Source: Streptacidiphilus sp. PB12-B1b
GTDB lineage: Bacteria > Actinomycetota > Actinomycetes > Streptomycetales > Streptomycetaceae
Assembly: GCF_014084125.1 (NCBI RefSeq)
Contig: NZ_CP048405.1
Coordinates: 3,472,001-3,536,000, forward strand
DNA length: 64,000 bases
Reading direction: 5' to 3'
In this document: positions 16,945 through 24,902 of the stretch, piece after piece
Layout: each line of letters begins with the position of its first letter
Numbering within the stretch: the first letter of the stretch is position 1
The notes under the pieces: generated by a model
Database searches by the model: none
The model's input: only the letters and a program-made list of their open reading frames with translations
Told to the model about the DNA's origin: nothing
Program-made: the position numbers and the translations under genes

Positions 16945-17415
16945 TCAAACGTCAGCCGACAATGTTTTGGCGGCGCCAGCATCGCATTTATGGAAGTGAG
17001 CGACGAAACGGCGTTGCCGGAATGTCTCAACAGCACGGGAGGCATAGTGCTCTCTGACATATGCCACCGCTTGGCGACTGGGCACCCCATCCAGTACGGC
17101 AAGGCAGGCCAGCGCAGTGCCGGTTCGTCCCTGTCCGCCAGTACAGGCAATCTCGACGCGTTCGGCTTCGGATCGCGTCCATGCCTCTCGCAGAGCGCTC
17201 CCAGTAGCAGCGCGATCCGACGGCGGCCGGAAGTCCGGCCAAAGGAGCCAGCGCGCTTCCCAAGGGACCGCAGGAGGCTCGTGACCCAGTAGATAAAGCG
17301 CGAAGCCGGGCACCTGCCCGACCGGAAGCGGGCGGCTGAGCCCTCGGCCCCGCACAAGTCGGCCCGACGGCAGGCGAAGGACGCCCAACGCCGTAGGGTC
17401 CCAAGTAGTGATCAC
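16945..17415 (-). CDS. Protein-tyrosine-phosphatase-like protein, C-terminus altered
   Basis: 156 residues from a GTG at 17415. EIACTGGQGRTGTALACLAV contains the C-x5-R phosphate-binding loop (C-T-G-G-Q-G-R-T-G), with cysteine as nucleophile. The preceding hydrophobic segment (GFALYLLGHEPPAVPWEARW, LLWPDFRPPSDRAAT) carries the usual 'WPDF..P' general-acid loop, and DGVPSRQAVAYVREHYASRA follows. Members dephosphorylate proteins or small phosphates in the cytosol. The last ~12 residues (KCDAGAAKTLSADV) probably derive from the IS junction, so the native C-terminus is lost. Confidence 0.75.
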   Translation of the reverse strand: MITTWDPTALGVLRLPSGRLVRGRGLSRPLPVGQVPGFALYLLGHEPPAVPWEARWLLWPDFRPPSDRAATGSALREAWTRSEAERVEIACTGGQGRTGTALACLAVLDGVPSRQAVAYVREHYASRAVETFRQRRFVAHFHKCDAGAAKTLSADV

Positions 17416-17556
17416 CGAACGAGATTAGCCTTCCTCCCTGGGCTGCGCGGTCGTTCTGACAAGTCTGGCGGAACAACTGGTGCTTCGGGCCAAGGACCAA
17501 ACCCAGGGCACCACTCTCGGAATAGCAATAGTCACTACTTGTGGATGCGTCGTAGT

Positions 17557-17910
17557 TCAGCGGTAGCGTGTGATGCCGCCGAGGTCGGGGAGCTCGTCCT
17601 CGAAGTCGCATGCGGCAACGGCGTCGAGGCCACGGTTCCATGCGGCCCGAAGTACGAGTGACACTGCTTCGACCAGGGCTGGTCCGGGCTCCTCGCTCTC
17701 TGCCTCGATGGTGAACGGCCACCCGATGAAGTCGCCGGCGAGTCCGGCGTCCGGGTGGTGTCGGATCTCGAGGCCATCCGGCCTCGTCGGACCGTGTAAG
17801 GGGACATCGGCCTGGGCTTCGAGCACCGCAGCGACCAGTTCGGTCACTGAGGCGCGACTGCCGCCCCTCAGGTAAGTCTGGGAGCGGCCGTAGTCCACCA
17901 CCCCGGTCAC
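17557..17910 (-). CDS. Passenger gene of IS256 element B, unknown function
   Basis: 117 residues starting GTG at 17910; the start overlaps the transposase stop as GTGA, so translation is probably coupled. Sequence: VTGVVDYGRSQTYL, ASVTELVAAVLEAQADVPLH, GLEIRHHPDAGLAGDFIGWP, ALVEAVSLVLRAAWNRGLDA, VAACDFEDELPDLGGITRYR, then a stop 10 bases from the left repeat. Mixed alpha/beta soluble protein, no transposase or resistance motif. The same C-terminus appears in remnant C at 16882-16942, so this passenger travelled with the element at least twice. Confidence 0.65.
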   Translation of the reverse strand: MTGVVDYGRSQTYLRGGSRASVTELVAAVLEAQADVPLHGPTRPDGLEIRHHPDAGLAGDFIGWPFTIEAESEEPGPALVEAVSLVLRAAWNRGLDAVAACDFEDELPDLGGITRYR

Positions 17911-19150
17911 GCGACCTGCTCCGCTCGCTCGACCAGGACGCCGTTCTCGAACGTGGCGTCGGCGCGGACGAGGGCGACCAGGTGGGCGCCGGTGATCGCG
18001 CGCCAGCGGTCCTGGGCGGACTCGACCAGCTTGAACACCGTCACCAGGGCCGCGGCCGGGCTGCCGGCGCCGCGGGTGACCTTGGTGCGGGGCTTGACGG
18101 TGGAGAACGTCGACTCGATCGGATTCGTGGTCCGCAGGTGGATCCAGTGCTCGGCCGGGAAGTCGTAGAACGCCAGCAGTCCCTCCTGGTCGTCGGTGAT
18201 CTTCGCGGCTGCCCTCGGCCACTTGGTGCCGTACGTTTTCGCGAATGCCTCGATCGCCTTCTCGGCGTGCGTCCTGTCCTCGGCGTTGTAGATCTCCTGC
18301 ATCGCCTTCGTCGCCCCCGGCTGCGCGGACTTCGGCAGGGCATTGTTCACATTTCTGGCTCTGTGGACCCAGCAGCGCTGATGGCGGGCGGTGGGGAACA
18401 CCTCGGCCAGGGCCTTCCACAGGCCCATCGCGCCGTCGCCGACCACCAGCCCGGGATCACGCATGCCGCGTCGTCGGCAGTCGCGCAGCAGGTCCGCCCA
18501 CGGACTCAGTGGACTCGCGCAGGCCCTCGGCGAGCGTGATCAGCTCCTTGGTGCCGTCGGTACGCACCCCGAGCAGGACCAGGACGCACGAGTGCGCCTG
18601 GCCCATGCGGACCTTGGGGTGCACCCCGTCGGCCCACACGTAGACGAAGTCTCGGTCGGACAGGTCCCGCGCCTGGAAGTCAGCGTGGTCCTCGCCCCAC
18701 TGCTTCGTCAGCCGGGTCACCGTGGCCGGCGACAGTCCGGCGGCCGAGCCGAGGAACTGCTCAGCGCGGGCACGAAGTCCACCGACGACAGCCCGTGCAG
18801 GTAGAGCAGCGGCAGCACCTCACCGACCTTGAGCGATTTGCGGCACCAGGGCGGTACGATCTTCGAGGAGAACCGCATGCGCTCGCCGGTGGACTCGTCG
18901 ACGCGGCGGTCGTTCACCCGGGGCGCGGTGACCTCGATGGCCCCGGCGGCCGTGGATACGGTCCGGGGCCGGTGGCGGCCGTTGCGGACCACCAGGCGTC
19001 GACCAGCCTCGTCGGTCTCGGCCGCCAACTCGGCTATGTACTGGTTGACTTCCGCCTCCAGAGCAGCGGCCAGCATACGCCGGGCGCCCTCCCGGGTAAT
19101 CTCGTCGATCAGGGAGCCGGACTGGGTGGAGCCGTCATCGGTGACTGCAT
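17907..19150 (-). pseudogene. IS256-family transposase B, two frame changes
   Basis: Nearly the same protein as the intact copy at 22479-23729. The N-terminal part (18759-19150: MLAAALEAEVNQYIAELAAE, ERMRFSSKIVPPWCRKSLKV), middle (about 18500-18757: DFVYVWADGVHPKVRMGQAH) and C-terminal part (17907-18499: WIHLRTTNPIESTFSTVKPR) are in different frames. By comparison with copy A there is an extra base near 18500 and a small deletion near 18757. Not translatable as one chain; any movement would need the transposase of copy A in trans. Confidence 0.88.
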
Positions 19151-19203
19151 TGGGCGTGCCTTCCCGACCCGCGCTGCAACGCGGGCCTACTCGGAGACCT
19201 TAA

Positions 19204-20049
19204 GAAGTCATCTCATTTGGGCCAGTAGGCTGCCCTGGTGACGATCGTGGAGCGGTTGGTGCCGGACGGATTGTGGGAGTTGTTCCAGCGGGCCGTGCCG
19301 GCTTCGCCGACACGGCCACAGGGCGGCGGGCGTCGCCGCTATGGGGACCGTGAGGTACTGGCCGCGATCGTCTTCGTGGCCACCTCCGGCTGCACCTGGG
19401 CCCAGCTCCCACCGTGTTTCGGCCCGTCCGGGCCGACCGCACACCGCCGCTTCGCCGAGTGGAGCCGGGCGCGAGTGTGGGCCAAGCTGCACCGCCTGGT
19501 CATGGACGAACTCGGCGCGCGCGGCGAGCTGGACTGGTCGCGGTGCGCGGTCGACTCGGTCAACATGCGGGCCTTGAAAAGGGGGACCTGACGGGTCCGA
19601 ATCCTGTGGATCGGGGCAAGTACGGGTCGAAGATCCACATACTCACCGAGCGCACCGGTTTACCCCTGTCGATCGGCATCTCCGGCGCGAACCTGCACGA
19701 CAGCCAGGCCCTGGAGCCGCTCGTCCGTGGCATCGCCCCGGTGCGCTCCCGACGCGGACCACGGCGACGGCGCCCCGCCAAGCTCCACGCCGACAAGGCC
19801 TACGACTACGTTCACCTGCGGCGATGGCTCCGATCCCGCGGCATCACCCCACGCATCGCACGCCGTGGCATTGAATCCTCCGAGCGCTTGGGCCGCTACC
19901 GCTGGACCGTGGAGCGCACCGTCGCCTGGCTCGCCGGCTGCCGACGACTCCACCGCCGCTACGAACGCAAAGCCGAACACTTCCTCGCCTTCGTGGGCAT
20001 CGCCGCCACGCTCATCTGCTACCGCCGACTCGCCAAATGAGATGACCTC
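19204..20049 (+). mobile_element. IS427-type IS5-family element, copy 1
   Basis: 846 bp with ends GAAGTCATCTCATTTGG and its imperfect complement, flanked by TAA on both sides. It sits between the right end of IS256 element B and its transposase start, so it separates that transposase from its promoter. A near-identical copy in the same orientation is at 53584-54429. Confidence 0.85.
19238..20040 (+). CDS. IS427-type transposase, made from two overlapping frames
   Basis: The first frame (19238-19591) encodes MTIVERLVPDGLWELFQRAV, RRRYGDREVLAAIVFVATSG, WSRCAVDSVNMRAL (first catalytic Asp in AVDSVNMR) and stops just after a run TTGAAAAGGGGG. The -1 frame continues with TGPNPVDRGKYGSKIHILTE, KLHADKAYDYVHLRRWLRSR and RYRWTVERTVAWLAGCRRLH (catalytic Glu in W-T-V-E-R-T) to 20040. 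The same break at the same place in copy 2 argues for programmed -1 frameshifting rather than damage. Confidence 0.85.
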
Positions 20050-20120
20050 TAAGGATCATCGGGAAGGTACGCCCTCCGCGTGCCCTCCCGGAACCGATCC
20101 ACAAGTCTTGAGCATTGCTC

Positions 20121-20370
20121 GTTAGCCAACGCGCTGGAAGCGGGAGCGAAAGAGGTCATCGTTGTCATGGTCGACGGGGAGCCGGGCGAGGTTCTAGCCC
20201 AACTGAGCGAGGCACGCTACGGGTGTCCCGGTCTCGCTGCGGTATTCATCCCGTGTCAGAGCGGGCGCGCGGCGATTGCCGCGTTCAACGCGTTCTCTGC
20301 CACTGCGGCCCTGCACGTCACCGTGCTGGACATGTTTGCCGCGAGCAGAGAGGAATCTTGCGCCGGGTGA
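20121..20370 (+). pseudogene. 5'-truncated gene of unknown function
   Basis: Begins directly at the right end of IS256 element B: LANALEAGAKEVIVVMVDGE, VLAQLSEARYGCPGLAAVFI, GRAAIAAFNAFSATAALHVT, VLDMFAASREESCAG-stop. Alternating beta/alpha pattern with a G-A-K-E-V-I-V-V strand suggests a small Rossmann-like C-terminal domain. No start codon is available except within the IS end, so the gene has lost its N-terminus. Confidence 0.5.
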
Positions 20371-20582
20371 CCGGCACTGTGCTTGCGCTCCGCACTCGGG
20401 CCGCAAGCTCGGCGGGCAGTCGGACCGGTGCTCCGGTCGAGGCCGACCGGGGCGGGCCGGGACGTCCTGTCTTTGCTCTGCCCCGGGCCGCCGGGGCGTC
20501 AAGCCCTGACCGCATCCCGAACCGGAGGCTGTACTGAACGGACCTATAGTGCTGGGTGCCCCGTATCGCTAGCGTAGGTAAC

Positions 20583-21299
20583 GTGACCCAACCGCTTGCC
20601 TCACAAGGCCCATGGCAGCCCCAGCCTGGTCCCGCACCACGCCGTCCTGCGCCCAAAGGCCCCCGCGTCAACCTCGTGCCGCTGTTCATCATGGCCGCCG
20701 CTGGAGTCGGGTTTTTCACCTGGGCCGTCTTCCTGATCCTCGGCCGAAGAGCGCAGCGCCGCGCCTGGCTGGTGTGGTCCGCTGGATACGCCGCCCTGAT
20801 GGTCGCCTTTTGCGTCCTGGAAGCCGCGTCGGGCACGAGCGTGACCGACCTGGCGGCCAGTATCGCCCCGATCCCGTTTGCCTTCGCCTGGTTCGGCGGC
20901 ATCGTGCACGTCGCCGTCATCTCCAAGGACGCCACTCGGCGGATACAGCAGGTAAGGCGGGTGCCTGACGGTACTCCTGTCCTCATCGCCGCCCGCGAGC
21001 GGATCAAGGAACGGGAAGAGGGGCGCCGCTTGGCGGTGAAAGACCCGGTGCTAGCCCGGGAGGTGGGCGTGGGACGTCCAGACGTTCCCGGAACGCAAGA
21101 CTTCGGCCTGGTCGACGTCAATCACGCTGCGCCGGAAGCCCTCTGCAAGCTGCCTGGGATCACCCCGCAGATCGCCGACTACATCGAACAGACGCGCCAG
21201 AGCGTCGGACTCTTCACCTCCGTGGAGGACCTCTCCGCGACCCTGGACCTGCCACCGAACCTGACCGACAATCTGCGGGAGCACGCCGTCTTCCTGTAG
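20583..21299 (+). CDS. Membrane protein with C-terminal helix-hairpin-helix domain
   Basis: 238 residues from the GTG at 20583 (AGG five bases upstream; 20556 is an alternative). Pro-rich N-terminus, then three hydrophobic segments: VPLFIMAAAGVGFFTWAVFL, AWLVWSAGYAALMVAFCVLE and PIPFAFAWFGGIVHVAVI. The C-terminal FGLVDVNHAAPEALCKLPGI, TPQIADYIEQTRQSVGLFTS, VEDLSATLDLP is a ComEA-like helix-hairpin-helix (V-N-x-A...L-x-x-L-P-G-I). A cytosolic or surface-exposed HhH beside membrane helices suggests DNA contact at the membrane, but this is inference. Intact, between IS elements. Confidence 0.8.
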   Translation: MTQPLASQGPWQPQPGPAPRRPAPKGPRVNLVPLFIMAAAGVGFFTWAVFLILGRRAQRRAWLVWSAGYAALMVAFCVLEAASGTSVTDLAASIAPIPFAFAWFGGIVHVAVISKDATRRIQQVRRVPDGTPVLIAARERIKEREEGRRLAVKDPVLAREVGVGRPDVPGTQDFGLVDVNHAAPEALCKLPGITPQIADYIEQTRQSVGLFTSVEDLSATLDLPPNLTDNLREHAVFL

Positions 21300-21309
21300 C
21301 TGGCAGTCG

Positions 21310-21586
21310 GCAGTGACCGGCGGCGGGATGACGCCGCGGGCGGTGAGCGAGTCGCCGATGTCGCGGGCGTCGGGTACCAAGCGCGCGAGGCGGTCGAGCT
21401 TGGGGACGAGGGTGTCGCCGGCGCGCACCGCCGCGAGAGGCCGGGCCGGTCGCGATTGGTTCCGGTCAGCCCATGGTCAAGGTAGATCCGGTCCTCCGGG
21501 ACATCCAGACTGAGCAGGATCTCGTGCTGGGCTGTGAGGTCCTGCTTGTCCAGACTGCATCTCGCGTAGCCGACGCGTTCGCTCAT
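21310..21586 (-). pseudogene. Serine recombinase (resolvase) N-terminal remnant
   Basis: MSERVGYARCSLDKQDLTAQ has the Y-A-R-x-S motif with the catalytic serine (residue 11); RIYLDHGLTGTNRDRPGL follows. A one-base change near 21435 then gives AVRAGDTLVPKLDRLARLVP, DARDIGDSLTARGV. The reading then loses similarity; the rest of the catalytic domain and the DNA-binding helix-turn-helix are absent. Likely left by a Tn3-type or phage element. Confidence 0.75.
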
Positions 21587-21754
21587 GCCCGGAGCGTACG
21601 GTAAGCCCGCGCTGACCGTTCAGTTCACCGGACACCCTAAATGAGACGCCGTCAGCGCGGGTCGATCTCTCTCGACGGGCAAGATCGCGATTGTTCGTTG
21701 GGGGTTCCCCTAACAGACGCAAAGGCAGGCCGCGGTCAGTACCCTGACGCGGTG

Positions 21755-22121
21755 ATGACCGATACCTTCTTGTTGAGGGCCATGAGCTGCACTGTCGACC
21801 CACCGCTGCTCGCGCTGCCTGATCGCGTCGCGGAGCTTCTGATCGAGGTGGGGAGCCGCCACGGCTGGCAGCCCATCTGCGAGCTGTCCACGATGTCGCG
21901 CACCAGCTCGTCGACTGGATGGAGAAGCGCTACGCGGCCGTGCTCTTCGATCGCGAGGCGGTGCTCTTCGGGGCCGCGACACATGACATCGGGAAGAGCG
22001 TGCACCTCTCCGAGCTCTCTGGGCCCGGAGTGGCGCATGAGCAGGCCGGGCAGGCTCTTCTGCTTGGCCGTGGCGTCAGTCCTGAGCTCGCCCGCTTCAC
22101 TGCGACACATGCATCGTGGAC
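21755..22121 (+). pseudogene. HD-domain phosphohydrolase, N-terminal part (split by IS)
   Basis: Starts MTDTFLLRAMSC and continues ALPDRVAELLIEVGSRHGW; a frame change near 21875 leads to AAHLRAVHDVAHQLVDWMEK, VLFGAATHDIGKSVHLSELS, GPGVAHEQAGQALLLGRGVS, ELARFTATHASW. H-D-I-G-K in AATHDIGK is the metal-binding HD motif of HD/HDOD phosphohydrolases; the second H comes from HEQAG. It ends where IS256 element A entered; the 9-bp target ATCGTGGAC is at 22113-22121 and repeated at 23855. Confidence 0.8.
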
Positions 22122-22152
22122 GAGCAATAGTCAATACCTGTGGATGGCTTGG

Positions 22153-22482
22153 TTACGGCGACGGGTTGGTTCCCCGGATGACCTGCCAGTGGGAGATGGC
22201 TGACGTGAGGAGTTGGACTCCTGTGCCTCGGAGGGTCACGAGCGCGGTGTAGACGGGGTCGAGTTCATCGACGGAACGGCGGCCGTAGGCGAGGATCTGC
22301 GTCAGTTCCAGGTCGATGGCTTCTGCCGAGTCGCGGATGCGGTCGAAGTGGGCGCCGCAGCGAACCGGCCCGAGGATGCAGCGCACGGTGGCGGTGGCCT
22401 CGGCCCGGTTCACGATGGTGACCTGATCGATCTGCAGTTCCACCTCGACTACCTGGCTGCCGGGATTGAGGGGCTCGTTCAT
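22153..22482 (-). CDS. Passenger gene of IS256 element A, unknown function
   Basis: 109 residues. The ATG at 22482 overlaps the transposase TGA as ATGA, indicating coupled translation. MNEPLNPGSQVVEVELQIDQ, VTIVNRAEATATVRCILGPV, HFDRIRDSAEAIDLELTQIL, AYGRRSVDELDPVYTALVTL, RGTGVQLLTSAISHWQVIRG, NPSP; stop at 22153, seven bases from the left repeat. The N-terminal half is beta-rich, the C-terminal half helical. No resistance, nuclease or regulator motif. Unrelated by eye to the passenger of element B. Confidence 0.7.
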   Translation of the reverse strand: MNEPLNPGSQVVEVELQIDQVTIVNRAEATATVRCILGPVRCGAHFDRIRDSAEAIDLELTQILAYGRRSVDELDPVYTALVTLRGTGVQLLTSAISHWQVIRGTNPSP

Positions 22483-23729
22483 GCCGCCACCTCGGTGCGC
22501 TCGACCAGGATGCCGTTTTCGAAGCGGGCGCCGGCGCGGACGAGTGCGACCAGGTGGGCGCCGGTGATCGTGCGCCAGCGCTCCTGGGCGGACTCGACGA
22601 GCTTGAACACCATCGCGAGGGCCGCAGCCGGGCTGCCGGCTCCGCGGGTGACCTTGGTCCGCAGTTTGACGGTGGAGAACGTCGACTCGATGGGGTTGGT
22701 GGTCCGCAGGTGGATCCAGTGCTCGGCCGGGAAGTCGTAGAACGCCAGCAGTTCGTCCTGATCGTTGGTGATCTTAGCCACGGCCTTGGGCCACTTGGTG
22801 CCGTAGGTCTTCTCGAACGCCTCGATCGCCTTCTCGGCGTGCGTGCGGTCCTCGGCGTTGTAGATCTCCTGCATTGCCTTCGTCGCGCCCGGCTGTGCGG
22901 ACTTCGGCAATGCGTTCGTGACATTGCGGGCCTTGTGGACCCAGCAGCGCTGATGGCGGGTGGCGGGGAACACCTCGGCCAGGGCCCGCCACAGTCCCAT
23001 CGCGCCGTCGCCGACCACCAACTCCGGGTCACGCATACCGCGTCGGCGACAGTCACGCAGCAGGTCCGCCCACGACTCGGTGGACTCGCGCAGACCCTCG
23101 GCGAGCGCGATCAGCTCCTTGGTGCCGTCCACTCGCACCCCGAGCAGGACCAGCACGCACGAGTGCGCCTGCCCGAGCCGGACCTTCGGGTGCACGCCGT
23201 CGGCCCACACGTAGACGAAGTCGCGCTCCGACAGGTCACGGGCCTGGAAAGCGCCGTGGTTCTCGCCCCACTGCTTCGTCAGCCGGGTCACGGTCGCCGC
23301 CGATAGGCCGGCCGCCGAGCCGAGGAACTGCTCCAGGGCGGGCACGAAGTCCCCGGAGGACAGGCCGTGCAGGTAGAGCAACGGCAGCACCTCGCTGACC
23401 TTGGGCGACTTACGGCACCACGGCGCAAGGATCTTCGAGGAGAACCGCTTGCGCTCCCCGGTCGTCTCGTCCACCCGCTTGTCGTTCACGCGCGGGGCCC
23501 GCACCTCGATCGGGCCGGCGGCGGTGGTCACGGTTCGGGGCTGGTGATGGCCGCTGCGGACCACCAGGCGATGCCCCCGCTGGTCGGTCTCGACCGCCAA
23601 CTCGGCTATGTACTGATTGACTTCCGCCTCCAGAGCGGCGGCCAGCATCCGCCGGGCCCCCTCGCGGACGATCTCGTCGATCAGGGAGCCGGACTGGGTA
23701 GAGCCGTCGGCGTTGACTACGCTGAGCAC
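22479..23729 (-). CDS. IS256-family transposase A, intact
   Basis: 416 residues. N-terminal MLAAALEAEVNQYIAELAVE; catalytic core DFVYVWADGVHPKVRLGQAH (first Asp), DPELVVGDGAMGLWRALAEV (second Asp), HQRCWVHKARNVTNALPKSA (C-x2-H), HWIHLRTTNPIESTFSTVKL (Glu in N-P-I-E-S-T-F). Ends GARFENGILVERTEVAA. The passenger follows with a four-base overlap. Because it is intact it may also mobilise B, C and D, which have the same ends. Confidence 0.95.
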   Translation of the reverse strand: MLSVVNADGSTQSGSLIDEIVREGARRMLAAALEAEVNQYIAELAVETDQRGHRLVVRSGHHQPRTVTTAAGPIEVRAPRVNDKRVDETTGERKRFSSKILAPWCRKSPKVSEVLPLLYLHGLSSGDFVPALEQFLGSAAGLSAATVTRLTKQWGENHGAFQARDLSERDFVYVWADGVHPKVRLGQAHSCVLVLLGVRVDGTKELIALAEGLRESTESWADLLRDCRRRGMRDPELVVGDGAMGLWRALAEVFPATRHQRCWVHKARNVTNALPKSAQPGATKAMQEIYNAEDRTHAEKAIEAFEKTYGTKWPKAVAKITNDQDELLAFYDFPAEHWIHLRTTNPIESTFSTVKLRTKVTRGAGSPAAALAMVFKLVESAQERWRTITGAHLVALVRAGARFENGILVERTEVAA

Positions 23730-23854
23730 GGGCGTGCCTTCCCGACCCGCGCTACGAACGCGGGCCTACTCGGTGACCATCAAACGATCATTCGGGAAGG
23801 TACGCCCTCCGCGTGCCCTCCCGAAACCCGATCCACAGGTCTTGAGCATTGCTC

Positions 23855-24086
23855 ATCGTGGACGGAGGCGGTCCTTTTGGAGGACCTCCTGGTGAGCCTC
23901 GCCGACAAGGTCTGGAAGAACAAGCGCGTTTCCGACCTGGAGGATCTGGTCGTTGCCCGGCTGGCCGCAGCGACGGGCCGGCCCGCGTGGGAGGAGTTCA
24001 TCGCACTCGACGAAGTCCTTTCCCGCGTCGGCGATGGCGCCGACGATCGCCTTGCGTTCCAGGCATCATTCCCGATCCACGGCTGA
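23855..24086 (+). pseudogene. HD-domain phosphohydrolase, C-terminal part
   Basis: Continues the gene interrupted at 22121: after the duplicated target the frame reads SWTEAVLLEDLLVSLADKVW, KNKRVSDLEDLVVARLAAAT, GRPAWEEFIALDEVLSRVGD, DDRLAFQASFPIHG-stop. 'LLVSLADKVWKNKR' contains the D that completes HD-type active sites. With the IS removed the gene would be about 190 codons, apart from the frame change near 21875. Confidence 0.8.
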
Positions 24087-24108
24087 GGGGACGGGGGATC
24101 CTGGGACG

Positions 24109-24580
24109 ATGAGCCCCGACAGGCCCGGCAACATGCCGGCCATCCCACCGAGGCCAACGCTTCCCGACCTCACCGCGGCCCGCGCACTCGGACCAGGGGA
24201 GACTGTGGAGGCACACTGGCAGCAGCTACTTCTGGTCTGGCCAGTGGCATCACGAGCGCCACGAGGTCTTGAAACCGGGCACTGCCTACCCGGACATCGT
24301 GTCCCTGATCGAGGCGGCCGGAGCGGTACCGAAACTGCAGCAGCTCTACCCCTTCACCAGCCATTTCAGTCTGAACTTCGGCTGCTTCACGAGCTACCCG
24401 TGGTCAGTCCAGGTGCCGTCGGTCGATCCCCTGTCTGACGGACGGTTCCGCGTCCGGCGTCCTCGAAGTGCTGACGCCATCGGGTTTGCCCGCACTGGGG
24501 ACGACGCGGTATCCCTCGTCGTAGACAAACTCCCAGCCGGGCTCGGCCCAGCTGTCGCCCGCGATCAGGCCGACCGCTGA
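24109..24580 (+). pseudogene. DUF6193-like protein, frameshifted
   Basis: MSPDRPGNMPAIPPRPTLPD and LTAARALGPGETVEAHW in one frame; then, after a change near 24215, YFWSGQWHHERHEVLKPGTA, YPDIVSLIEAAGAVPKLQQL, YPFTSHFSLNFGCFTSYPWS in another, ending DAVSLVVDKLPAGLG. 'LYPFTSH..L.F..CTxYPW' is typical of DUF6193 proteins, which occur widely in Streptomyces and are sometimes linked to natural-product clusters. Starts 23 bases after the HD gene and may share its transcript. Confidence 0.6.
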
Positions 24581-24598
24581 TACGGAGGAGACCCGGGT

Positions 24599-24725
24599 GT
24601 CTTTTCCGGGGTCCGGTGGCCCCACTGTTCCGGATTCGCGTGGCTCCATTTCTGGTCTGAGTGGGGTGCTGGGGGTGGCCGGGCGTCGGGTTCCAGGTTC
24701 GAGTGGCCCCACCCCTCGATCGGGG
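24599..24725. repeat. Repeated 'GTGGCCCCAC' block resembling an IS21-type end
   Basis: CCGGTGGCCCCACTGTTCCG, GATTCGCGTGGCTCCATTT and TTCGAGTGGCCCCACCCCTC are spaced copies of a G-T-G-G-C-[CT]-C-C-A motif, in the manner of the multiple terminal repeats of IS21 elements. No istA or istB gene is present, so at most a solo end remains. Confidence 0.4.
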
Positions 24726-24902
24726 CAGGTTTCACGGCCGGCCGTGTTTCGTCACGGGCAGGGGCAGTGACGAAATGGGGCAAGCCGGTAGCGTGTGGGT
24801 GCGGCCGGCCAGACCAGTCGTGAGCCCGCCCGGACGGATCCCCCGACAGGATGCGTCCGGGCGGGCGCCGTGTAGTCGGGGCTGTCAGTGGTGGCTGCCA
24901 GG

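Larger units (their letters stand above)
17523..20120 (-). mobile_element. IS256-family element B carrying an IS427-type insertion
   Basis: The left repeat TAGCAATAGTCACTACTTGT (17523) and right repeat (ending in GCATTGCTC at 20120) match the intact copy at 22122-23854. Order from the left end: passenger gene, transposase, leader, right end. An 846-bp IS427-type element sits in the leader (19204-20049). The flanks do not show a duplicated target, so one flank has been rearranged since insertion. Confidence 0.8.
22122..23854 (-). mobile_element. IS256-family element A, complete (1733 bp)
   Basis: Terminal repeats GAGCAATAGTCAATACCTGT (left) and GAGCAATGCTCAAGACCTGT (right, complement), 21 of 25 bases matching. 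A perfect 9-bp target duplication, ATCGTGGAC, occurs at 22113-22121 and 23855-23863. It contains an intact transposase and a passenger gene. Reference copy for elements B, C and D. Confidence 0.95.

Noticed and set aside
17549-17620. tRNA-like 5' sequence (GTAGTTCAGCGGTAGC), also at 16868
   Set aside because: It resembles a D-arm, but no anticodon arm, T-loop or acceptor stem can be folded; it is the antisense of the passenger gene's last codons and stop.
17523-20120. Target-site duplication for element B
   Set aside because: The flanks TCTCGGAA and GTTAGCCA do not match, so no duplication is claimed.
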